DNA of 5,159 nucleotides. Origin: Dehalococcoidales bacterium. GTDB lineage: Bacteria > Chloroflexota > Dehalococcoidia > Dehalococcoidales > UBA5760. Below are positions 1 through 4,892 of the stretch, piece after piece (within the stretch, counting starts at the first letter, position 1; every line of letters begins with the position of its first letter). Under the pieces are notes generated by a model. It saw only the letters and a program-made list of their open reading frames with translations. It had not been told where the DNA came from and ran no database searches. The translations under genes and the position numbers were made by a program. The stretch lies in contig JAQTTS010000175.1 of NCBI GenBank assembly GCA_028710655.1, positions 1 to 5,159 on the forward strand, in the 5' to 3' direction.

Positions 1-311
1 TGAAAGAGCTGGACGTGGATTCGGTCCCCGTTAACATACTGATTCCCATAAAGGGGACACCCCTGGAAAAGGTAGACGCCATCAGCTGTGCAGACGTCAT
101 AAGAAGCATATGCCTTTTCAGGATGATCCTTCAGGACAAAGCGATCAAGATAGCTGCCGGCAGGGAGACCATATTCAAGGACTTCCAGGCCCTGGGGTTC
201 ATGGCGGGAGCCAACGGCATGCTTGTCGGAGGCTATCTCACAGTGAACGGGAGAGACGCCACTGACGACTCCAGGCTGATGAGAGAAATCGAAACACTAT
301 GGACGACGTAG
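1..311 (+). CDS. bioB: Biotin synthase, C-terminal fragment (5' part outside window)
   Basis: Radical-SAM enzyme that inserts sulfur into dethiobiotin, the last step of biotin synthesis; cytosolic. The frame is open from the left edge, with the first full codon at 3, and ends at TAG 309-311. It gives 102 residues, about a third of the usual 320-345, so the CxxxCxxC radical-SAM motif lies off the window. Seen here: VPVNILIPIKGTPLE (matching E. coli VPIN..VKGTPL around Asn222), AAGRE, then GFMAGANGMLVGGYLT (matching FMAGANSIFYGCKL). The E. coli Arg260 position, the unusual ligand of the auxiliary [2Fe-2S] cluster, aligns without gaps to a lysine (IKIAAGRE). All six arginines are AGA/AGG, as in the hemerythrin gene at 3681 and unlike the genes between. 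The ATG at 299 inside this gene is not the start of this protein. The family call is secure; the operon context is not visible. Confidence 0.92.
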   Translation, partial: KELDVDSVPVNILIPIKGTPLEKVDAISCADVIRSICLFRMILQDKAIKIAAGRETIFKDFQALGFMAGANGMLVGGYLTVNGRDATDDSRLMREIETLWTT

Positions 312-735
312 CGGCTACCAGGAGAGACGTTATCTTGGCTTGGCTGCTAACCTGGGTGGACTTTTCGCCTTCTCCGATTGCCGATTCTCTACCGCATACC
401 CGGATGGCCAACTGTTGCAGTGCAGTGAAGGCACTCTAAGATCAAGACATCAAGCGAGTCTGCCGTCTTCTACGTTAATCACAAACTACTAGATCGTGAC
501 GCAGACGTGGAGTAAGTCCGCAAAACATGCAAAGGGGGGTACTTCTAAACGGACCGACCATAACACAAATACAACCACTTGCCGTGGATAAGGCGAAGGC
601 TGATACCATTGAGGATCGCAGTTCCCTCATCTGACAGAGAATAGGCAAATCGTTACCGACCATTGAGCTGGCGATAAGGATTCCGTCCCGGATATTAACG
701 TTCAGGGGAATATGCCCGACAGATGACGCAAGCAG
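312..735. other. Intergenic stretch without a convincing gene
   Basis: I find no recognisable coding sequence, RNA gene or repeat in these 424 bases. Two weak possibilities remain. A 46-codon plus-strand frame starts at ATG 299-301, overlaps the bioB stop and ends at TAA 437-439; it has no good ribosome binding site and no recognised homology. A minus-strand frame (741 down to 475, TTG start) contains a protein-like stretch NIRDGILIASSMVGNDLP that I cannot assign. Either could be debris of a decayed gene. The 3' end of the stretch probably holds the leader of the ABM gene. Confidence 0.5.
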
Positions 736-754
736 GTGCAAGAACAGGCGGTTG

Positions 755-763
755 TGCTAGAAT
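755..763 (+). promoter_or_regulatory. Candidate extended -10 promoter of the ABM gene
   Basis: TGCTAGAAT fits the extended -10 pattern TGnTATAAT with one mismatch. It lies 32 bases before the chosen start codon, so a transcript beginning near 770 would carry the ribosome binding site at 779-787. No good -35 box is present 15-18 bases upstream, which is tolerated with an extended -10. Read by eye; moderate to low confidence. Confidence 0.35.
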
Positions 764-778
764 CGTACCCGTCAAATC

Positions 779-787
779 AGGAGGGAG
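779..787 (+). promoter_or_regulatory. Ribosome binding site deciding the ABM start
   Basis: AGGAGGGAG lies 8 bases before ATG 796-798. It makes this ATG the start rather than the in-frame GTG at 736, which has no comparable site and would add 20 residues outside the family fold. The candidate promoter at 755-763 also lies downstream of that GTG. Confidence 0.8.
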
Positions 788-795
788 AGACTCAC

Positions 796-1086
796 ATGTT
801 CACGGTATTCATGACCTTTCCGCCAATAAAGCCGGGGAAAGAGGCCGAGTTCCTGGAGTGGTTCGCCTGGTCAAACACGGAGTACGCTAAGCATGACGGC
901 TTCGCAAAACGAAAGCTCCTGAAAGCCCATGGTGGTGAGGGCTATGCCGCCATTATGGAGCACCGCAGCTTTGAGACGTTCAAAGCCATGCACAATAGCC
1001 CGACACAGGCCGAGTCGCACCGCAGAATGGTGAAGTTGCTTGAAGGGCACCCCTCAGCTGTCTTCTATGACAATGTGAAGGAGTAA
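796..1086 (+). CDS. Antibiotic biosynthesis monooxygenase (ABM) domain protein
   Basis: The 96-residue product fits one ABM (dimeric alpha/beta barrel) domain. The family includes cofactor-free monooxygenases, heme-degrading IsdG/HmoB-type enzymes and many proteins of unknown substrate. Seen: an N-terminal beta strand (MFTVFMTFPP), the typical KPGKEAEFLEWF helix (residues 12-23), a middle strand GYAAIMEH (49-56), a helix with MHNSP (65-69) and a C-terminal strand AVFYDNV. The length is normal and the ends are complete. Several histidines (45, 56, 66, 75, 85) are present, but I cannot say whether any binds heme. The start is set by the strong site at 779-787; the stop is TAA. The gene converges on the minus-strand hemerythrin gene with 58 bases between. 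Three of its four arginines are CGN codons. Family call good; substrate unknown. Confidence 0.85.
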   Translation: MFTVFMTFPPIKPGKEAEFLEWFAWSNTEYAKHDGFAKRKLLKAHGGEGYAAIMEHRSFETFKAMHNSPTQAESHRRMVKLLEGHPSAVFYDNVKE

Positions 1087-1144
1087 AAGTCCCTTCGGGC
1101 TGGTATTGAATGCAGCGGAGTACTGGCCTGGCTTGTCACAAGGT

Positions 1145-1687
1145 TCAAATGGCTGGCTTTTCAAGCTCCTCAACGGTCTTTTGGTACTTCTCATGGATGA
1201 GCTTTCTGTCGAACTCCCAGAATTCGTCGAGCATGGCGTCCTGTTCCGCTTTGCTGAGGTACTCCAGGCACGGGTAGAAGAACTGCTTATCTTCCTTCGC
1301 TATGTGGACCGGGTAAAAGCTGACCAACTCTCTAATGCAGGTGATCACTTCCCCTCGCGATGCCGTGTTGCCCTGAGCATAGCTCCTCCCGGCTGTAGAG
1401 AGACGACCTACCATCTTCCGGGCCCAATTATGCTCCTGGACTAATTCATCCATGATGCGTTTATCTTCTGGTTTGAGTTCCTTTTTGGCCAATTCCCTGA
1501 ACAAAATGTCTTCTTCCTTGCCGTGGTGTGTCCTATCGGCATAGGTGCGGAAGAAGTCTACTGCCAGATTGACGAAAGCTTCCTCTGAACGACGCGTATC
1601 CACCATGAGTCTCATCCGATTGTCGAGGACTGCAACCATGCGTTCGATCAGCCGGTGTTCTCGCATTAACGGGCCTATGGGCTTCAT
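1145..1687 (-). CDS. Hemerythrin-like (HHE cation-binding) protein, copy 1
   Basis: A 180-residue four-helix-bundle protein expected to hold a non-heme di-iron centre; family members bind O2, sense O2 or NO, or handle iron. Candidate ligands in order are His11 (REHRLIE), His54/His55 with Glu58 (HHGKEED), His86 (VQEH), and His128 with Glu132/Asp133 (HIAKED). This matches the H..HxxxE..H..HxxxxD pattern, although the second histidine of the canonical HxxxH helix is replaced (Arg90). A C-terminal segment, EFDRKLIHEKYQ, is shared with the paralogue at 3681. No signal peptide or membrane segment is seen, so it is probably cytosolic. The ATG start is supported by AGGAGG (complement of 1693-1698) 5 bases upstream. 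A broken peptidase frame ends 13 bases before this start, so the two may once have been co-transcribed. Arginine codons are 11 CGN to 6 AGR. Confidence 0.93.
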   Translation of the reverse strand: MKPIGPLMREHRLIERMVAVLDNRMRLMVDTRRSEEAFVNLAVDFFRTYADRTHHGKEEDILFRELAKKELKPEDKRIMDELVQEHNWARKMVGRLSTAGRSYAQGNTASRGEVITCIRELVSFYPVHIAKEDKQFFYPCLEYLSKAEQDAMLDEFWEFDRKLIHEKYQKTVEELEKPAI

Positions 1688-1700
1688 GACATCCTCCTAT

Positions 1701-2265
1701 TCAATATGGCTTGGGCATGCCACTGTTCTGGACAGCATTACTGGCCACACCCGACTTGTTCATACACTCAGCTGCCTGGGATAGCTGGTCAAGACCTGAG
1801 GTGCTGCAGCACGTATACGCCCTATCTACTGCGGATCTTTTGCCATACGCAGCTCGGACATTACGTGAGTACAGTCCTTGACTGTAACCCGCTTTGGTTT
1901 GCCATGCGGATGGGTCAGCATGCCCACTATCGACTGTGTAAGGAAGGTGTACTCCAGCCCCATAGCTCCCTCTTCGATGCCAAAACGGGCAAAGTCGCGA
2001 GCAATTGAATGTATCATGCCGACTTCGTTTTCGAAGCCGGTGATATGGTGGAAGTGGGCCAGCCGCCTGACGTCTTCCACGTCCGTTTCGGGCACTCCCA
2101 GGGCGACTTGACAGTCCCGGGTAATCATGGCGTAGGCGCACAGACGACCATCCCCGTCAGGTAAACCATGTTTGCAGGCTTATTGAGCAGGAGCACATCA
2201 AGTCCCGCCTCATTCATCAGGCGGCAGCATCTCTCAAGACGTTTATGATACGGTTCATTTGTCAC
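1701..2265 (-). pseudogene. Truncated M24/creatinase-type peptidase remnant (Xaa-Pro peptidase family)
   Basis: Three pieces on the minus strand read as one N-terminal creatinase/prolidase-type domain. Piece 1 starts at GTG 2265 (GGAAG at 2278-2274 upstream): 46 residues with RLMNEAGLDVLLLNKP and NMVYLTG, the classic start of this family, stopping at TGA 2127-2125. Piece 2 is in another frame, about 2137 to 1829: AMITRDCQVALGVPETDVED, then LRMAKDP, the usual end of the domain. The switch lies near 2135-2145 and equals one missing base. An in-frame TAG (1828-1826) follows KDPQ where the family has an acidic residue; reading through gives IGRIRAAA. A further frame change near 1790-1800 may continue as VLDQLSQAAE to a TGA at 1703-1701. 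The metal-binding catalytic domain (about 230 residues) is absent, so loss of function does not rest on possible sequencing errors. The family name is from recognition by eye, without a search. Confidence 0.8.
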
Positions 2266-2295
2266 GTCTTCTGCTTCCTAACAGAATTACAGGTT

Positions 2296-2324
2296 ATTTT
2301 ATGGACTTCCCATTTCCCCTGCAA
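2296..2324 (-). promoter_or_regulatory. Candidate promoter of the peptidase remnant
   Basis: On the minus strand TTGCAG (2324-2319), a 17-base spacer and TAAAAT (2301-2296) resemble a sigma-70-type promoter: three of six matches at -35 and five of six at -10. Transcription would start about 25 bases before the GTG at 2265, leaving room for its GGAAG site. If real, it may still transcribe the hemerythrin copy 1 gene through the remnant. Low confidence. Confidence 0.3.
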
Positions 2325-2458
2325 CAACGCTGCTCCTTCACAGGAATCAGACAGCAATTGCCCGAAACCAATACATGTCTGGGCGCGACAAGCTTTCCTG
2401 TCACTCGCAACAGACGTCACAAGATGAGTAAGTGTGATAATGCAGGCTTTCTCCGTAA

Positions 2459-2487
2459 TTGAAAACCGATTGTTACAGACTTAAGAT
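2459..2487 (+). promoter_or_regulatory. Candidate promoter of the SDR gene
   Basis: TTGAAA (2459-2464), a 17-base spacer and TAAGAT (2482-2487) match the sigma-70-type consensus at five and four of six positions. The start point would be near 2494, giving a very short leader that begins at the ribosome binding site GGAAGGAAG (2495-2503). The rest of the 2266-2458 spacer shows nothing else I can support; its open frames look like chance. Confidence 0.4.
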
Positions 2488-2505
2488 AGGGATTGGAAGG
2501 AAGCG

Positions 2506-3519
2506 ATGATTGTCGTCACGGGAGCTACCGGTCACATTGGCAATGTTCTCATCAGAGAACTAGTCGCGCGCGGACAAACAGTGCGTGCTCTCGTCATGCC
2601 AAACGACGACTGTCGTCCTTTGTCCAACCTCAGACTGGATATTGTCCGTGGTGATGTTACTGACCTGCAGAGTCTTGAATCGGCATTTGGCGGTGCGGAT
2701 ATTGTATTTCATCTGGCTGGCATTGTTACCATCATGCTCAGCATGAAGAAGGTACTTGAACGGATAAATGTGGGCGGAGCGCGTAATGTGGCAGCAGCCT
2801 GTCGCACTTGTGGTGTCCGCCGGCTTGTCTATACAAGTTCGATCCACGCTATCGCAGAACCACCTCGCGGCACAGTAATTGATGAATCTCAACCCTTCGA
2901 CCCTGACCGCGTCCTGGGTGATTACGCCCGCAGCAAAGCACGTGCCACTCTTCTTCTCGTGGAAGAAGTGCGCAAAGGAGGGCTTGACGCCGTTATCTGC
3001 TGCCCAACGGGCGTTATTGGTCCCCGGGATTACAGCATATCTAATATTGGCCAGCTTATCCTTGATTTCGCTAGCGGTCATTTGAAATCATACGTGCGCG
3101 GCGCTTACGACTTCGTTGACGTACGTGATGCTGCAAACGGACTCATCCTTGCAGCGGAGAAAGGGCAACCGGGACGCCATTATATTTTCTCTGGGGCCCG
3201 AGTACAGGTTCCTCAACTGCTGAAAGAGCTGGAGCGTGATATCGGCCATCCAGCTCCGACCTACGAGATACCGGCCGCAGTAGTTCGTGCTGCCGGAGTG
3301 CTTGCCAGCGTTTATTATCGGGCAATACGAAGACGACCAGTTTTCACGGCTTACTCAATTGACGTGCTTCGCAGCAACTCGCAAGTGAGTTCAGCGAGAG
3401 CGCGCGAGGAACTTGGTTTCACTACCAGACCATGGCAGGATTCAATTCGCGACCATGTCGAATGGTTCCGCACCGAAGGGATCCTACCTAACCGCACCAA
3501 GGACCAATACTGCAAATAA
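2506..3519 (+). CDS. Extended SDR: NAD(P)-dependent epimerase/dehydratase or dihydroflavonol-reductase-like oxidoreductase
   Basis: A 337-residue cytosolic Rossmann-fold enzyme of the extended short-chain dehydrogenase family, complete and of normal length. Seen in order: nucleotide-binding TGATGHIG (5-12), GDVTD (49-53, the adenine-contacting Asp), HLAG (69-72), YTSS (109-112) with the catalytic Ser/Thr, and the Tyr140-x-x-x-Lys144 pair (YARSK). The CCPTGVIGPRD stretch (about 165-175) is typical of the dihydroflavonol-4-reductase/HpnA-like branch, as is the C-terminal SARAREELGFTTRPWQDSIR with VEWF. The substrate cannot be read from sequence; a sugar nucleotide, a sterol-like ketone or a small hydroxy-ketone are all possible. 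The ATG start is supported by GGAAGGAAG (2495-2503). It stops at TAA followed at once by in-frame TAG. By my count 29 of 34 arginines are CGN codons, in contrast to bioB and the downstream hemerythrin. It is divergent from the peptidase remnant. Confidence 0.93.
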   Translation: MIVVTGATGHIGNVLIRELVARGQTVRALVMPNDDCRPLSNLRLDIVRGDVTDLQSLESAFGGADIVFHLAGIVTIMLSMKKVLERINVGGARNVAAACRTCGVRRLVYTSSIHAIAEPPRGTVIDESQPFDPDRVLGDYARSKARATLLLVEEVRKGGLDAVICCPTGVIGPRDYSISNIGQLILDFASGHLKSYVRGAYDFVDVRDAANGLILAAEKGQPGRHYIFSGARVQVPQLLKELERDIGHPAPTYEIPAAVVRAAGVLASVYYRAIRRRPVFTAYSIDVLRSNSQVSSARAREELGFTTRPWQDSIRDHVEWFRTEGILPNRTKDQYCK

Positions 3520-3541
3520 TAGTGCACTAATGCAGTTTTTT
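3509..3541 (+). terminator. Candidate rho-independent terminator of the SDR gene
   Basis: ACTGCA (3509-3514) pairs with TGCAGT (3531-3536), and a run of six T occupies 3536-3541. The 16-base loop contains a perfect 10-base palindrome, TAGTGCACTA (3520-3529), so an alternative inner fold exists. The left arm lies in the last sense codons of the SDR gene. The stem is short and not GC-rich, so the call is moderate. Confidence 0.4.
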
Positions 3542-3576
3542 GCATTCTCCGGGAGCAGAGTGTGATTTTAGATACG

Positions 3577-3590
3577 GCATGGGAACATGC
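3577..3590. repeat. Short perfect inverted repeat upstream of hemerythrin copy 2
   Basis: GCATG, four-base loop GGAA, CATGC. It sits about 25 bases ahead of the candidate -10 box at 3615 and could be an operator half-site pair, but a 5-bp palindrome of this kind is common by chance. Confidence 0.22.
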
Positions 3591-3592
3591 TC

Positions 3593-3620
3593 CTGAAGCT
3601 GTGATAACGAGAACTATAAG
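3593..3620 (+). promoter_or_regulatory. Candidate promoter of hemerythrin copy 2
   Basis: TATAAG (3615-3620) matches the -10 consensus at five of six positions. A poor -35 (CTGAAG, 3593-3598) lies 16 bases upstream. The transcript would begin near 3627, at the foot of the inverted repeat 3628-3652. The weak -35 suggests that an activator or another sigma factor could be involved, if this is the promoter at all. Confidence 0.28.
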
Positions 3621-3627
3621 GCCCTAC

Positions 3628-3652
3628 AGTGGTAGCAGGAGCCGTGACCACT
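3628..3652 (+). repeat. Inverted repeat in the leader of hemerythrin copy 2
   Basis: AGTGGT (3628-3633) and ACCACT (3647-3652) are perfect complements with a 13-base loop. If transcription starts near 3627 the hairpin would form the 5' end of the mRNA, about 14 bases before the ribosome binding site (GGAGG, 3667-3671). It could stabilise the mRNA or be an operator. Six base pairs only, so this may be chance. Confidence 0.25.
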
Positions 3653-3680
3653 TGGTACCGAATACTGGAGGCAAACAACA

Positions 3681-4232
3681 ATGAAACCAATAGGACCATT
3701 GATGAGAGAACACAGGCTGATTGAGAAGATGGTAGGCATCCTGGCCGACCAGCTGAAGCCGGCTGGCGAGGGCAGGAACATAGATGCCCGCCTGGTAGTT
3801 GTCGCGGTTGATTTCTTCAGGACCTACGCCGATCATACCCACCATGGCAAGGAGGAAGACATCCTCTTTCGGGAACTGGCAAAGAGGCAGCTTTCGCCTG
3901 AAGATAAAAAGACAATGGAGGAGCTGGTACAAGAGCATATCGAGGCCAGGAAAATGGTGACTGCTCTGTATGAAGCCAACAAGACGTATTCTGCATCCGG
4001 TTCCCAAGAGTCAAGCATAGTTACAGAGCTGGTGGCCGAGCTGGTCAGGTTTTACCCAAAACACATCGCAAAGGAAGACCAGAAATTCTTCTATCCTTGC
4101 TTGGCATACCTGACGAAAGAAGAGCAGGATGGCATGCTGAAGGAGTTCAGGGAATTCGATAGGAAGCTGATACACGAAAAGTACCAGACGATAGTCGAAG
4201 AAGTAGCATCCATCGGTAAGGCCAGTGACTGA
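3681..4232 (+). CDS. Hemerythrin-like (HHE cation-binding) protein, copy 2
   Basis: A 183-residue paralogue of the protein at 1145-1687: about 110 of the first 175 positions are identical in an ungapped hand alignment (about 63%), including the whole N-terminal MKPIGPLMREHRLIE and every candidate di-iron ligand at the same number (His11, His54/55, Glu58, His86, His128, Glu132/Asp133). Divergence concentrates at residues 22-41 and 94-119, between the ligand helices. Expected role: a non-heme di-iron protein for O2, NO or iron binding or sensing; cytosolic, with no export signal. ATG is preceded by GGAGG (3667-3671) at 9 bases; the stop is TGA. Nine of eleven arginines are AGA/AGG, like bioB and unlike copy 1, so the two copies do not share codon habits. 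It probably forms its own transcription unit, since the SDR upstream ends in a candidate terminator. Confidence 0.95.
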   Translation: MKPIGPLMREHRLIEKMVGILADQLKPAGEGRNIDARLVVVAVDFFRTYADHTHHGKEEDILFRELAKRQLSPEDKKTMEELVQEHIEARKMVTALYEANKTYSASGSQESSIVTELVAELVRFYPKHIAKEDQKFFYPCLAYLTKEEQDGMLKEFREFDRKLIHEKYQTIVEEVASIGKASD

Positions 4233-4686
4233 CCAGCAGACATATCCGGCAGGTTAATTTGAGCCGTCAGGGGGATGGCTGCACTCTTTTGGGTATAGGC
4301 GTCTACTTCCTGTCGGTTTCACTTCCAGATGTCCTAGAGGGCCGACCTGCAATACGCTGACTTTGGCTAGCGTGCATACGGTGTCACTGGCGGTGACCAT
4401 GCCTGACAGATAGACGCCGAAAGGGGCTGGTCAAGACAATGAATGGACTGATACGCTGGTAGCATTCGTAGTAAATATCCACAAGCCGCCACAGCGTCTA
4501 ACTCTCAATCGTCCGGAAACCGGTGCGCTTTGACATGGACATGCACTAACGGCTACACTGGTAGCATCTCTTTGATGGCGGCCTATCTTCTGGTCCTGAT
4601 CTGTTTCCGGAACGTCAAATAGACTGTTAAAGCTCGACATGAATCGGTCGTGCGATGGAAACGAATATGAACTACAGGCGCAAAAC
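4233..4686. other. Intergenic stretch without a supported gene
   Basis: No recognisable protein, RNA gene or clear terminator in about 450 bases. Frames are short or have implausible composition. A small hairpin GTCAC/GTGAC (4383-4397) and a near-identical 14-base pair TAC(G/A)CTGGTAGCAT (4452-4465 and 4554-4567) are the only structures I noticed; both could be chance. Stops in all frames suggest truly noncoding or strongly decayed DNA. Confidence 0.5.
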
Positions 4687-4715
4687 CTCCTGCCTATTCT
4701 GTCTGTCGGCAGGAG
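4687..4715 (+). repeat. Perfect 8-bp inverted repeat ahead of the CxxC mini-protein
   Basis: CTCCTGCC (4687-4694) and GGCAGGAG (4708-4715) pair perfectly around a 13-base loop. The left arm, with one more C, contains CCTCCT, an anti-Shine-Dalgarno-like sequence that could also pair with the AGGAG at 4719-4723 just before the start codon at 4728. No T-run follows on the plus strand, so it is not an ordinary terminator in that direction. It could be an mRNA leader switch or a protein-binding site. Confidence 0.45.
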
Positions 4716-4727
4716 CATAGGAGAGGA

Positions 4728-4868
4728 ATGAAGACGCTTGTTTGCTTACTGTTCCATAGGAGACATCATGAGTCCGGCTATCCACGAGGTAATGCATCTG
4801 ATGCCGACTACCATTTCGTGCGTCACTGCAAGAAATGTGGGCGGCAATGGCGGACATGGGGATGGTAG
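4728..4868 (+). CDS. Possible 46-residue mini-protein with CxxC motif
   Basis: Too short for automatic length filters, but it has a good start context: AGGAG (4719-4723) within AGGAGAGGA immediately before ATG 4728, stop TAG 4866-4868. The product starts MKTLVCLLFHRRHH and ends with RHCKKCGRQWRTWGW. Cys6, the cluster His10/His13/His14 and Cys34-x-x-Cys37 could form a small zinc site. The overall plan (short hydrophobic start, a histidine region, a C-terminal CxxCG) resembles tiny phage- or chromosome-borne zinc-ribbon-like proteins of unknown function such as DUF1660; that likeness is an impression only. A competing frame (ATG 4768, with its own AGGAGAC) overlaps it; I prefer this one for its coherent motif. 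Function unknown, not membrane-spanning. Confidence 0.42.
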   Translation: MKTLVCLLFHRRHHESGYPRGNASDADYHFVRHCKKCGRQWRTWGW

Positions 4869-4892
4869 AGCGGGACAGTTCCTCCTCCTGGA

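Noticed and set aside
475..741. Minus-strand 88-codon frame with a TTG start containing GNDLPILCQMREL
   Set aside because: Partly protein-like, but no recognised family, no good ribosome site, Cys/Met-rich end and it overlaps the ABM leader; not enough support for a gene.
736..795. Upstream in-frame GTG as the ABM start
   Set aside because: No ribosome site; the extra 20 residues do not fit the fold; ATG 796 has AGGAGGGAG at ideal spacing.
1088..1101. Hairpin AGTCCCTTCGGGCT between the convergent ABM and hemerythrin genes as a bidirectional terminator
   Set aside because: Only three clean base pairs plus a bulge and no T-run on either side.
1106..1444. Plus-strand open frame inside hemerythrin copy 1
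   Set aside because: Antisense shadow of a clear coding gene with conserved metal ligands on the other strand.
1701..2141. Minus-strand 146-codon frame rich in Arg, Ser and Gly
   Set aside because: For most of its length this is the out-of-frame reading of the peptidase remnant; only its last third may continue that remnant.
2245..2462. Two overlapping plus-strand frames upstream of the SDR
   Set aside because: No ribosome site, implausible composition; they lie over the divergent promoter region.
2560..3081. Long minus-strand frame of 173 codons within the SDR gene
   Set aside because: Antisense to a complete SDR with all family motifs; no homology or ribosome site of its own.
4452..4567. 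Near-identical 14-base direct repeat TAC(G/A)CTGGTAGCAT, two copies
   Set aside because: Only two short copies at a single spacing, no array or element boundaries; probably chance.
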